Shown here in pieces: positions 11,841 through 22,536 of a DNA stretch of 64,000 nucleotides. The position numbers were made by a program, and so were the translations under genes. Positions within the stretch are counted from its first letter, which is position 1; each line of letters opens with the position of its first letter. The notes beneath the pieces were generated by a model. The model was not told the DNA's origin. It made no database searches and worked only from the letters and a program-made list of their open reading frames with translations. The stretch is from Alisma plantago-aquatica. Lineage: Eukaryota; Streptophyta; Magnoliopsida; Alismatales; Alismataceae. The DNA lies in NCBI GenBank assembly GCA_963693085.1, contig OY856410.1, forward strand, positions 1,394,058,363-1,394,122,362. The letters are read 5' to 3'.

Positions 11841-13387
11841 GCTCGTCCTCGATCAACACTACTCTTGGATTTGTTTTAAAAAGTCAGCAAGAAGACAGGT
11901 ACCTATGAATTATTTTTTCTAACCGCCCTCCACCAGTCGGTCCCAAACCGGTCCTTGCCAACCACTGAACAAGTAACTACTCTAAAGTGATCAATAATGT
12001 TCATAATAGATGTCCTCAATAAGATTAATGAAAAACACTATCAATATGAAGCAGTTAATACATGGCCAATAGGACACCTGCTTGATGCACCATGTGATCT
12101 CCCTATCTACATTGCTCTGATCTACCTAAATAAACTACTTGGAAGTAGATCCCCAAATAAAAATGGATGAGGGGATTAATTATAATGGTGGCCTACCATG
12201 CAGAGCAATAGGTGGAAAAGATGGGTGGCTATCAAAATAGAATTCACAAGAATCATCCAAATTATTTATGCAAAAAGTAAAAATATGATGCACATGTATG
12301 ATGGATAAAATGTGAATGTATGACTTTTAATGACTATTTTTTATTTTGGTGGAATGATGCATGCAATCGATGTCTCATCATAATGATGAGTATAAGTGGA
12401 AAGGTGTTTATAAAAAGAATCACAATCCCCTCATTTATTGCTTAGAGAGAATATGACATTGAAATTAAAAATCATTTTCCTCCTTTTCTCCTCTCTTTTT
12501 TCTTTTTCAATAACTCTTTTTTCTCTACCCTTTTATTTTAGCAAGATAAATACTTCATGCTTGGGCTTTTTTAATTTTTAATTTTTTTTTTTGGAGGAGT
12601 AAGGATAAACACATTTTTTCACTCTTACATGAGAGAAGATCATAGAAGATAACAAATATGTAATGCCTTATGAAATATGCAATGCAAATGAAACTATATG
12701 TGATTTTGTTATGCAAACTACAAATGCTCAAAAGATGATATGAAATTTTTTTTCCTTTTCTAATGCATAATAAAATGAACTAACTATATGCTTCCTATCA
12801 TGCCATGTATTGCATATAAGAGGAAAATAACTTAGATTAAACTTGGTCATCCTATGGTGGTGAATGAAGATGAATGGAAGGTTGATGAGATCACATGACT
12901 AAGAGACAATGTCTTTCCCAACCATGATATGTCCCTCTTCTATCAACTTGTGTAATAGGGTAACCTTATAGTTTATTTCTAAAATTCACATTAAAGATCA
13001 CGTTATCGTTTGGTTGGTTTGGACTCAAACATCATCATCATAACACAAGCCATAGGGTTAAGTTAGGTTTTTCATTCATTCAGTATGTCATCAAGCTGAC
13101 TAATCCAAACAATTCCTCCAGTTATGTACTCTTAAACATAGCAAATTTAGCTTAAAGTGCAAAGCATAAAAGCACATTCAGTTTTGAACAATTATCAGAA
13201 TTGATACCACATCATCAACAAATGGCTAATCCTAACCAAAATTTTATATTTTTTCCACAATTACACTAGATAGAAGTGGACCCTAAGAACAAAATGAAAA
13301 ATCTAATTTTTCTGAAACAAAAACATGTAGATGTATGATATAAAGAAAAGATGCAAGAGGTAAAGATAGAAGCACCATTCCATTCTT
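11841..13387 (-). other. gypsy3 non-coding interior
   Basis: About 1.5 kb of AT-rich sequence without recognisable coding regions on either strand. It includes a long pyrimidine-rich block on the plus strand at about 12475-12600. In the sense direction this is the 3' untranslated part between the internal and terminal purine tracts. No known motif was recognised beyond that. Confidence 0.6.
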
Positions 13388-13406
13388 CCCCCTAAGCTTG
13401 AATATG
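13388..13406 (-). other. Second, internal purine-tract-like motif of gypsy3
   Basis: The minus strand reads ATATTCAAGCTTAGGGGG, sharing ATATTCAAGCTTAGGGG with the terminal purine tract at 11821-11840, about 1.57 kb further downstream. An equivalent duplication exists in gypsy2 (22413-22430). Confidence 0.6.
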
Positions 13407-13606
13407 ACATTGTCTGCAATGTCAAAAGTAAAGTAAGACAAATGGAATGATTGTACCAATATGTGAGCTCAGATATGGGTAAAAGACGGGTGGGTGGGAT
13501 TCCCATGAAGACATGCCCTCCAATCCGCACTTGAGCTCGGTGAAGTATTGATGCTTGCTCAGCTTGTGAGATGTCACTAATGAGAACTCAGTATTTCCGA
13601 CAGTGA

Positions 13607-13623
13607 AGTCGGTGGTACCGACT
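13607..13623. other. Internal copy of the gypsy3 palindromic motif
   Basis: AGTCGGTGGTACCGACT differs from the LTR version AGTCGATGGTATCGACT at two positions that pair with each other, so the inverted symmetry is kept. Confidence 0.6.
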
Positions 13624-13756
13624 CAATGCATCCCTGCACACTGAATGCACATATCAAGGCACCTTTTTTTTACTTGCATCAAAACTAGATATCACAATCT
13701 ACAAATAGGAATGTAAAAGTAGAATTGAAAGTTTAACAAAATAAACTTAATTGGTG

Positions 13757-13800
13757 GGTTGCCTCCCACAAGCTTCCTTATTTAACGTCTTAGGATGGAC
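13757..13800 (-). other. Conserved post-coding motif of gypsy3
   Basis: The plus strand reads GGGTTGCCTCCCACAAGC followed by a TTATTTAACGTCTTAGGATG stretch. Copies occur at about 1381 (gypsy1) and 28577 (gypsy2), always shortly 3' of the coding block in the sense direction. Function unknown. Confidence 0.6.
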
Positions 13801-13809
13801 ACATGTCAA

Positions 13810-14802
13810 TCAATAATAATCAGGTGGTCGTGGAGGAGGGTGAAGGTCTCTCCGCCTCTTCCTTCTAAACTTTTGGTTCCTTGCAACAATGAGAAAAAAT
13901 AAATAATAGTCAGAAGACCAACATGTATGGTTGACGTTCCATTTCAACTGTAAATTATCATTGCAATGAACATGAACATGACTCACAATCAAGTCTTGAT
14001 GTGATAGCACATGCAAAAATAGATAGCCATGAGGTGAAAGGTATAATGATGATTGATCCTTAATTTCTATGACCGTCCCCAATGGATCACTCCTATCTAC
14101 ACATAATGGAGGGGTTATATCAAAGGTGAATTTATGTGCCTCCTCCTCTTCTAATAATTCAATTCCCCCACATTCAATAATATCCACATAAAAACTTTCA
14201 AAATTATCATCTGGATATATATCCCATATAGGATCCTCAATAAGGAAATGAAGAGATGGGTCTTGTGGTGAAGGAATTATGTGATGAGTAATGGGAAATT
14301 CCTCCACCTTTTCACTCTCAATATCCTCTTCCTCACTCTCTTCATCCTCTCTAAGATCACTATCAAATAAAGCACCTTCTGGATCCTCCTCTCCTTCACG
14401 CATATCCCAAACACATGTATCAAAATCGTCATCCACCTTATTTGCATCATTCTTCTCATCTTCCTCATCAGATCCTCAATTATATTCAAAATCAATCCTT
14501 GGATTCGAGGGTGTGGGTGTGGTCTTAATGGAATGACATGGTAGAGGTGATTCTAAAACTTCTTCCAGTATGTTCTCCTTACTCTCTAATTCCTTATCCT
14601 CAACCTCAACTTCTTCCATTTTCTCTACTCTACCCCAACCTCCATTAGAAATAGGACCTTTGGGATTTAACACATATTGAACCATAATCCTAATATGCTC
14701 ACGATGAATTTCCTTTGAGGTTTTCTCATGATGTAATGAAGGTGGACTCAGACATCTATAACCTACATGTGCATTTCCACACTCAGAACAAATAGGGGAC
14801 AT
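13810..14802 (-). pseudogene. gypsy3 gag-like acidic protein with CCHC-like motif
   Basis: The only coding region of gypsy3. It begins MSPICSECGNAHVGYRC, a zinc-knuckle-like Cys-X2-Cys-X3-His-X4-Cys motif at residues 5-17, and runs 108 residues (14802-14476). After a stop the coding continues in another frame (14436-13810, 208 residues), so I count it as one broken gene. The middle is strongly acidic (EEVEVEDKELE, EDEESEEEDIESEKVEE), and the C-terminus is basic (FRRKRRRDLHPPPRPPDYY). It starts about 220 bases after the primer site. Zinc knuckles in Gag bind element RNA; here the spacing is one residue short of the retroviral type, so RNA binding is inference. I recognise no closer family. Confidence 0.55.
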
Positions 14803-15002
14803 GTGCTTTTTTTAATTTTTTTTTTAAATGAAAGAAGAGTAACTACAAAGAAATATTTAGATGAATATGTACAATGCCTACACTAATAGTAAAGTTTTAT
14901 GTAATGCAAAATGGGAAGAAAAAAAACTAAAAAAAAGGAAAATAAATACAATGGCCTAGAGTGGCCGATCCTAAATTTTTATAGTGTTAACCATGCCAAC
15001 TC

Positions 15003-15024
15003 CCTGGCAACGGTGCCAAAAACT
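15003..15024 (-). other. gypsy3 primer binding site (Asp-tRNA type)
   Basis: The minus strand reads TTTTTGGCACCGTTGCCAGG just inside the right LTR. This resembles the TGGCGCCGTTGCCGGGG primer site of Athila/Tat-type elements, which pairs with tRNA-Asp by what I know of the family. It identifies the right LTR as the 5' LTR. Confidence 0.75.
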
Positions 15025-16434
15025 TGACACGCGTATAACGTGCGTGTAATACGCAAGTGTACGTGTCAAAGTAATATGGGATTATGAGTCCCGAGTTATC
15101 GAACACGGGGAGTTGTGAGGTTAAAGACTATTACTAATTAGGATTGATCAGCTAAGCCGAAAACAAGAGTTGATTGAAAAAGAAAATAAAAATAAAAGAA
15201 AACAAAACAATCGATTATATGGTTGGTTTAATAAATTAAAAATGGAATCCTTAGGATTGCGGTTTCACTGCAGGTTCTCGTTGTACTAATTCCTACACAA
15301 TTATCCTAATTCGTCTCCTATTCCGGGTAGTGGCCTATAGTCAGAATTGCTCGCTTTCACGATACAATTCACTACCTAAATCTAGGTCGGTTCCACGGTA
15401 GTAGTAACCTATACCCTAAATTATGTGCATGAAGATCATACTCTGGGTTTCCACCATTAACTGTACATCACCTTGTTCAAAGGATTTATTAGTTAATGTG
15501 ATTATCGTCTCTTTTCAACCGTTAATTCTTCTTTCAAAGTAATTAAAGGTATTAGATTATCATTAGGGTGATCAATCATAATGATATAATGGAGAAAATG
15601 ACATCATACCACGGATTTGAGAGACAAATTATGATAAACTATGTAAAAAATATCATACAACGATTACCCGGGCTACTCCCGGGTCCTAAGAAATTACGGT
15701 TTTTAGCCGAAAATAGACGACATGGTATCACAGTAAGTCGAAAAGATGTAAAACATGAATTTCGAGATACAGTAAATTGGAGAAACGGTTAAAGAGTGGA
15801 TCTGGAGAAGATGGAGAGCATTTGCCGTCGTTTCCGCCACCAAAGCGCCTCCGAGGTCTTCCGTGTAGGGTTCCTCTACTTTTCTCTCTCCGTTCGGCTG
15901 TCGTATCGTCCCCCGTGATAGATCTCCCAATTGCGGTTCTAATGGTACCTTTTATAGCCTTCATACATGTTTAGGTCAAGAGGAAACCTAAAATGTAATT
16001 TTTAATACAATATGTGTTAGATTTAACACATAAAAATTTGGTCTGCAGTGTCTGAGTCGATGGTATCGAGTTGGAAGTCGATGGTATCGACTTCTTCACA
16101 GTAAAACGTCCTTTTCCTTTTCAATCTGGAGCAAAAAATATTTGTACTCTGATGCCATGTCGCTACCATCGAGTTGCAAGTCGATGGTATTGACTTTGCT
16201 CCAATAAATAAAAATTATCTGCAATAAAATAATCAATGAATAAAATCAAATAATTACTATAATAATTAAAACATGTAAAATGCATGTAAAATACATGTAA
16301 AGTATAAAAAATGATGCACAAGTGATTTTTACTAATTTGGTAAAATATGTATTAAAAAATATTCAATTAAGCACAAATGACAAAGAAAATAACCAAATTA
16401 GATATCAAAATAACGACAATTTGTGCATACATCA
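15025..16434 (-). repeat. gypsy3 5' LTR (right copy)
   Basis: 1,410 bases with TG...CA ends, nearly identical to the left LTR. It carries the ACCCGGG inverted repeat at 15666-15684, the TATA box at 15950-15956, and GTCGATGGTATCGAC at 16077-16091. As the 5' LTR it would drive transcription toward lower coordinates. Confidence 0.92.
15950..15956 (-). promoter_or_regulatory. TATA box of gypsy3 5' LTR
   Basis: The minus strand reads TATAAAAGG, as in the left LTR. This is the copy positioned to drive the full-length transcript. Confidence 0.65.
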
Positions 16435-16439
16435 CCTTC
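16435..16439. repeat. Target-site duplication of gypsy3 (right)
   Basis: CCTTC, identical to 10415-10419. Removing the element and one copy restores the copia1 RNase H reading. Confidence 0.9.
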
Positions 16440-16506
16440 CATAGCAAAAGTATGATGGACATGTTAGATCATTTGGAATAAGAGTTATGGGTGATTGGAT
16501 CTAAGT
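16435..16506 (+). pseudogene. copia1 RNase H C-terminus after gypsy3
   Basis: After the second CCTTC the text encodes the usual pol end: a KHDGH-like and LGIRVMGDW-like stretch (about 16445-16500), which directly continues DPLTKAL at 10416. The copia2 pol ends with the same block near 50360. This rejoining proves that gypsy3 inserted into a pre-existing copia1. Confidence 0.8.
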
Positions 16507-16519
16507 GCAAATGGGAGGC
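16507..16519 (+). other. copia1 polypurine tract
   Basis: AAATGGGAGGC lies directly before the 3' LTR start and follows AAGTGC. The corresponding site in copia2 (minus strand, just above 50300) reads AAGTGCAAATGAGTGTC. Polypurine tracts prime plus-strand synthesis in reverse transcription. Confidence 0.75.
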
Positions 16520-18557
16520 TTTTGGTATGTAGGCCCAGAGATCTAATCATATGATGATTGTAATGTGATAATTTGTAGATGATTTGATTAATAATAAAGG
16601 CATGCTACCAATTTATTCTATTTTATTCAGTTATGATATAATGATGTAACATAATAAATGTCTAGAGAATGATATTACTCAATAATGTTTGTCTTCAAGT
16701 ACTTGACTTGAACAATGACATCATACGGATGTAAAGAGTATAGACATTCTCATTATGTCCCTAGTCGGATCTTATTGTAGAAGGTTGATAGACAATAATA
16801 ACGCATAAGACTAGAGTGTGTTTTGGTTGATGACAGAATCTCATCAGTTAAGATATGGTATATCAAACCAAGCAAATAGATACTTGTTAGAGAATAGTGT
16901 ATCAGACAGACCCACCATGAGAGTGACACATGGAAACCATTACAATTGTAGTCATATTTAGCTTTCATAATTTTGGTGGTGATTATGGTTCTTAGACCTG
17001 AAGTCATTACACTCATCATATGTCGTTCGGTGTACTTTGACATCATCCACCGAGATCATGAATAAGGGTTTCCATAAAGGTGATGATGGGATGCACTGTG
17101 ACACATGGGGATGATTGTGAGTGACGTTGATGGGATGTGTCCCTCCTATATGAGTATGATATCCTAAGCCTCTTGATAAGCGATACTGAGAAATGCATGA
17201 CCATACACATGTGAGTAAATATATGATATTGAGCTTACATATATCTCAGATAGTCTGCTCATGTTCAAGAAACATAGATTCAATGTTGAAGAGGATGACT
17301 ACTCCATGCTTTGAGTTCAATTTGGATATCAGTGACAAAGGAACTATACAAACACTGCAACACCAAACACAGATTGTAGGTTGGAGTTGTTCTCCAACTT
17401 TCCATTTACTTGGGTAGAAATTATGTGTGAGTAGGCACCGCTGTTTGCTTGTGATGTCATAAGTATTTATGGACATTCACTGCCAACGTAATATGGGACC
17501 TATAGGGTCACCACATAGGATTCACTTAGAAGAGGAGTTTTAATCATGGATGATAATTGAATTGAGTGTTATAGTGTTTAAGTATCCAATTCAAGCAACA
17601 AATCAACTGAATGGACTCCCAACATATCAGTTCATGTGATGAAATGACCTGTTGGAGTCTCAGGTTGATTGCATATTGCATTGGCTAAGTTCTACATGAA
17701 CTGGGGCAGGAACCAACCGGTTCACTTAGTGAACCGATCAGTTGGGGGTCATGAGATGACCAACTTGCTTTGTGAGACACTTGATTGGTGTTGCAATTTG
17801 ATTGCATCAAGGATTATTGTTGGTGTCATGTCTTGCATTAATTGGAATAGAATTGCCAATTCATATGCGAATGGGAAACATGTGAAATGACTGGTTTGTT
17901 GGGCGAACCATTTGGCTTGTGTGCCAACTGACCGGTTTGCTTGGCGAATCAACCGGTTTGCTGCTCACATGTGAAAATTTGAGATTCCGGTTTCTTCCAC
18001 TCCCACACAAACTAGGAACTCTAACCCTAACCCCTCCTATAAATAGAGGGCTACTGGGGGCTTCTCAGACACATCAATTGTCTCTGACAATTGTTTGTCT
18101 TCTCTAGTTATGGTAACTGAGAGACCCTAAGAAAGTCCTACTTGATAAAGGGAGGAATAGCAAGGGAGAATAGTTGTAGGAGAGTAAGTTGGTGACTAGC
18201 ATACCAACGGGAGGGAAAACTCCATCTTGTCTATCCTAGTAGGATGAAAGGAGTTATAGGTTGTCCATGTGGACTTCCATAGAGGCGTGGAGGTTGTTGT
18301 CAGCTTCTAGGAAGAAATATCAACATACTATCTGTGATGAAGACCAAGAGGTGCACCAGACGAGTCCCAGCGCAAATAAAAGATAGCTGCACAACTACAA
18401 TGTAAAGGAGATGTCATTGGACTTGGTTTAAGACCAGGTATATCCTTGAAACCATATTTTCCATTATATAGTTATTGACATGAACTATTGGTTTGATGGG
18501 GAATATGGCGGTAAAATTTGTGTTTCCACTGCCTACCTGATGCCATATTTCCCTACA
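16520..18557 (+). repeat. copia1 3' LTR
   Basis: About 2,038 bases matching 3323-5339. The start is TTTTGGTATG here against TGTTGGTATG in the 5' copy, so the terminal dinucleotide has mutated. It keeps an intact TATA box and the motif cluster at 17712-17960, including an 8-bp inverted repeat around a 3-base loop at 17718-17736. By eye the two LTRs differ at many positions, so the insertion is clearly older than gypsy3. Confidence 0.88.
18038..18045 (+). promoter_or_regulatory. TATA box of copia1 3' LTR
   Basis: TATAAATA in the context CCCCTCC...GAGGGC. The same block occurs in the copia2 LTRs (61281-61288 and 47017-47024, minus strand), supporting a conserved U3 promoter for this family. Confidence 0.7.
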
Positions 18558-19330
18558 AATTTAGCAATAGAATTATACATGGATTCAGAAGGTTTTCACT
18601 TATTTGACACTGAATACTGGATATAACTTGGAATGACTTACAATATTCACATTGCCCACTTTGATACCCCTATTACTCACATAGTATCCAAGTATTATGC
18701 CCTCTTTTCACCATAAAATGACATGTTTCCCAATTTATAACTAGCTCGATTTCTTTACATTGGGGCCATCACTAGAGAGATATGGTGAAGACATGAATCA
18801 AATGAATTCCATAGAAGGAGAAATTATCCATAAATACCTTCATAATTTATCTCTATCAATAGAGAAGACGGTTTCCATACATTTTTGGAAAGTGGAAGGT
18901 GCATTACAAAGGCAAAACAACATCAAGTGATCAAGGAATTCATTAAAGTAAATATCTCTCTACAAATTGCCAAGATTAAAAATAAAGTGCACAAGAAAAC
19001 CCTAAAAATGGTTGTGGTACACTGACACGGCCCTGTAACACAAGTCCAAGATACATAGTGTTACAAATGGTCAAGGGATAAATAAGTTTCCCTTAGACAA
19101 GCATTCCTAGAAGAGCAAAAGTGGCAAATGGAGGCCACCACAATCTTTCCACTCATTATGTATGTGCCACCCATCCAAGACCATAGTTTTTCACTAGCCA
19201 TGCTCTCCCCTCAAACCATATCCATTCTACCTAGAATGATCGTGTGTCCACATCATTCTACCTAGAACTTTCATGTTGCATGCATCCATTTTCTCAAGAT
19301 TTTTTATGAATATGTCCCTTCTCACTAGGA
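18558..19330 (-). pseudogene. gypsy1 reverse transcriptase, upstream part
   Basis: On the minus strand, from high to low coordinates, there are decayed forms of the gypsy RT blocks. These are a GRAWLVKN segment (about 19200), NACLRETYLSL (about 19090), a MLFCLCNAP block (18890), VFMDNFSFYG (18845-18816), INWETCHFMVKR (about 18740), a VSNRGIKVG block (18680) and a SVK-stop-VKTF-stop-IHV stretch ending at 18558. The next residues of the family (IKDLS...) are found at 3322 downward, across copia1. The active-site box is FMDN instead of FMDD. Upstream of about 19330 the coding trace is lost, probably because gypsy5 inserted there. Confidence 0.75.
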
Positions 19331-19507
19331 CCTCTCCCACATACCACAATTGTTTCCCACCTACCCACTATGATGAATCTACCCAGATAAAAGGAGTAAC
19401 CTCACAAACCCTAATGCTTCTTAGTACTACTTTTCCCACATGGATCCACTTAACCCTAGTCACCCAAAATTCCTATGTAAACCAACATGATGATTGGGGG
19501 TGAAGGG

Positions 19508-21243
19508 TGACCGACCTAAATCACACGTCCAAAAAGGAGTAGATCTAGAGTAATCAGACTCTTAAAATAGTAACCCGACACTTAAGCCCCCGCAACTATT
19601 ATACGGGGTCTGATGTAGTAATTGGGGTCAAACCACAGGGACAAGGTTAGCAAGTGTTAAGCACACAAGGTCTCACACTCATATACTCTGGATAAAGAGG
19701 TAGTTTAAAAGGGTGTTCCCAAAGGAAAGATGGTACTCAAACCAAAGTAAAACAAATAATCAAAGAAAATAAGAACAAAGCATAACAAAATAAGATGAAA
19801 CAAAGATATGGAGGGAAACCTGGATTGGGTTTCACCTACTAAGACTTCTCACCAACATGTGATATCATCTCTCCCTCTCACATACTCCTATCAAGATTAC
19901 AAGCAATCATACATGGTGTTTATTCCCTTCTCTCTCAAGATAAGGATAGATCTAAGTCTAAGGGTAACCTCTCTTTCAAGATGACTATACAAAAACCACA
20001 TAACGGAGTGTATGATCTCAAGCTTTATCATTCCAACACTCTCATGCATTCGTACTACTCCATAACACAAGATAAAAGTGATATTACTCTCTCAAGATAT
20101 CAACAATCAAACATCACAAGATGGTAGCTAAGCATACGAAGCATTAAAACCAGTGCATGGAGATAATCTTAACAAGAGTAGCTATATTCAAAATGGAGAG
20201 ACAATATACATGTTGGGAGAGCCCTAGTGGCTACTCCCAACCTGAGTTGAGATGTTTAGTCACACATGTTCACGGGTAGCATAATGACATTACAAGAAGA
20301 TAGATACATCAAGTTCCACAAAGTGAGGAGGGAAGTACATCGAGATGGAAGTGATAGATCTAGATAGAGAGAGAAGAATGTGATACAACTCAGTACTTCT
20401 TCAGATCTAGATCTAGAAGGTTGATGGCGTGGGCGGTCTTCTTCCTTGAAGAAGACGGAGCCTTCAGTATTCTCTCTCCTCATCTTCTGCCTTGAGAGAT
20501 CAAAGATTGATTGGATGGATGGGTGGAGATGAGTTTGGAAAATGGCAACACTTCGTGGCACTATCAGATCTGATCTAGTGATTTGACAGGATGGGTGGGT
20601 GTCCTATTTATAGGCACACTCCACTGACTTAACCCCTCAACTATGGTCGAGGTCTGGTCTTGGATGAAGCTCGATTGCGGTTGATGCTTCATTGCCATTC
20701 TTTCCTCGATCGAGGTCAGTTGAACCCCTTTCTTGATCGCAGTCTAGTTGGCCACCTTCTTGGGTGAGGATTGCGATCGAGGTTGATTTAGCAACCCCCC
20801 CACAGTTGTGGTCTAGTTGGCCACCTTCCCGATCGCGGCCTAGTTGCTTGTGACCTTATATTAGGGCCACGGTTGAGGCCAGGGTGTGCCTTGCTTTGGA
20901 AAAGTTGAGGTCACAGTCTTCACGCTAGTCATTGTCCCCATGTCGATCACGATCTCCATGTTGATCATGGTTGTGAAGAGATTGAGTGTGAATTGATCAC
21001 GGGCGTAAGGTATTAGGGCAACTTGGAGACCTCGACCATGGTGAGATGGTCTTTGTTGGATGAATGAATCGTGGTTGAGGTGACGACCATGACCTGGGCT
21101 AGATATGTACGTGAAATCAAAGAGGAAAATGTGTAAGTGAAGTAATTAACATAAGATGTTGAAATAGTGGGCAAAGTTAGCAAAAGATATGCTAGGGAAG
21201 GTATAAATTGTATGCAGAAAGTGCGTAAAATAAAGTGTTATCA
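19508..21243 (-). repeat. gypsy2 3' LTR (left copy)
   Basis: 1,736 bases from TGACCGACC to TGTTATCA, matching 34650-36366. Between about 20640 and 21110 it holds many degenerate copies of a CGCGGTCGAGG-like motif, including the perfect palindrome CCTCGATCGAGG at 20704-20715. Confidence 0.9.
20605..20612 (-). promoter_or_regulatory. TATA box of gypsy2 left LTR
   Basis: The minus strand reads CCTATAAATAGG. The same octamer is at 35751-35758 in the other LTR. Confidence 0.65.
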
Positions 21244-21259
21244 ACTCCCCCAAACTTAG
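21244..21259 (-). other. gypsy2 polypurine tract
   Basis: The minus strand reads CTAAGTTTGGGGGAGT directly at the LTR border, a typical gypsy polypurine tract. A second copy lies at 22413-22430. Confidence 0.8.
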
Positions 21260-22536
21260 AATCAAGCGTGTCATCAGGCTAAGTGTAGGCTCAAAATCAT
21301 AGAGAGAAAGAGAAATTTTGTGTGACAAAAAATTGCAAAACTTAACACTACTGAGCTATCTCATTCTTGCATCAAGACTATTGTGGTATGTTTTCTCAAC
21401 CCCCTAAAGTCTCATTCTTCCCTCTTACATCTAGAGTTGTACAACTTCTAGTTCTCACCATTACCTTCAATTGTAAAAGGTTTCTCCTTCTCAATGTATC
21501 ACCCCTTCCATTTAGGTTACCAACCATACTAGTACAACATCTCCTTGAGGGGTAGATTTCACACTCTTTCTTTATTTTTAGTTGGCCCTATGCTAATTTG
21601 TTCGGGTAGGCTTTAAGCTTTAGGTGTTTTCCTCTTCTCTCGAGCTCCCTCACCCATAACTATCGTAGGGACAATGTTTCCCTTTTGGTCGTCTGACTTT
21701 AAGTCAGGTGGTTTCGTTAGTTTCATTCTGGATCTGAGGTGGGTAAGTTTAGCTTCAAGGTTCCACTTACGAGCATGAAATATCAGCATTCATGAGTGCA
21801 GCAATACATCGGCCGTGTGGAAACTCTTGGCATCTTTTGGGCACAACTCTTATTATATTTTTTTCTTTTTCTTTTTGGCTTTTTACACCTCCTTTATGGC
21901 TTGGGTGAGAGGGATTTAAGCGTTCTTATGGGTGGAGAAGACTCTTTTTTAGTCCCAAGTGGGGATGGATTTAATTGAAAGGGGTAGATGTTTCCTTATC
22001 TACAGAGATAAGGATTTTCTGGTTGGAATCGTCAGGTGAGGGTGGTTGGTCATGAGTATGGCTAGGTGAAATTTTCTAGTCTCCAAGGGTTTCATGAGCT
22101 TAGGGTTATTTCATACACAATGTCTTATTACAAGAATGAGATAGAGAAGTATTGCTATGTTTCTCATTTTACCTTTATGTGTATTAGATGCTCATATATT
22201 TCTCTCCAGGAAAATGATAGTACTACAACTTTGAGCAAGAAAATAGACTAAATTCTAAATTATGAGGTAACTTCACAAAAATTTTAGGCAAAAAGGGGGG
22301 GGAGTAGTTTGGTAGAACTAAAATATGTACATGTGTTTGTGGAAATATGAAAATTTTGAAAAATTTAGAGGTAAAATGGTGAAAAAATTATACCTCTCTA
22401 TCCCGTTTATGTCCCCTCCCCCAAACTTATCCTTCACCCCGACCTGGGGTGTCAAAATTTGAATGAGACGTATAAATGGGCTTTCTTTATTCTTGTTTGT
22501 CAGTGTTGGAGGCCCACTTGGAATTGAGGAGCATAC
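21260..22536 (-). other. gypsy2 3' untranslated region
   Basis: Non-coding in the sense direction, between the end of the Ulp1-like region and the terminal polypurine tract. Short open frames on the plus strand (for example 21367-21555 and 21796-21978) have no family resemblance. It contains an internal purine-tract-like motif. Confidence 0.6.
22413..22430 (-). other. Second, internal purine-tract-like motif of gypsy2
   Basis: The minus strand reads ATAAGTTTGGGGGAGGGG, sharing TAAGTTTGGGGGAG with the terminal tract about 1.17 kb downstream. It lies just 3' of the Ulp1-like coding end. Confidence 0.6.

Larger units (their letters stand above)
10420..16434 (-). mobile_element. gypsy3: non-autonomous LTR element, minus strand
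   Basis: A complete 6.0-kb element with LTRs of about 1.40 kb that differ at only a few percent of positions in the parts I compared by eye, and with perfect target duplications. The Asp-tRNA-type primer site next to the right LTR and the purine tract next to the left LTR show it is on the minus strand. The 3.2-kb interior has one gag-like coding region and no protease, RT or integrase. It therefore must be moved by proteins supplied by another element. It is the youngest-looking LTR insertion in the window. Confidence 0.9.
3323..18557 (+). mobile_element. copia1: Ty1/copia element interrupted by gypsy3
   Basis: The element starts TGTTGGTATG at 3323 and ends CCCTACA at 18557. The two LTRs match along their length. 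A Met-type primer site follows the left LTR and a purine tract precedes the right one, which fixes plus orientation. Gag, protease, integrase, RT and RNase H occur in copia order between 6760 and 16510, interrupted by gypsy3 at 10420-16434. Flanking pentamers GAGTT (3318-3322) and AATTT (18558-18562) match at three of five positions, as for an old decayed duplication. Without the inserted element it would be about 9.2 kb. All coding parts are decayed. Confidence 0.9.

Noticed and set aside
14291..14536. Serine-rich plus-strand frame of 81 residues
   Set aside because: It is the complement of the acidic gag-like sequence of gypsy3.
17700..17960. Spaced short repeats as a CRISPR array
   Set aside because: The repeats are degenerate, unevenly spaced, partly palindromic and lie inside a plant LTR; no cas genes.
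3323..18557. The two 2-kb repeats as a segmental duplication
   Set aside because: Primer site, purine tract and copia proteins between them identify them as LTRs.
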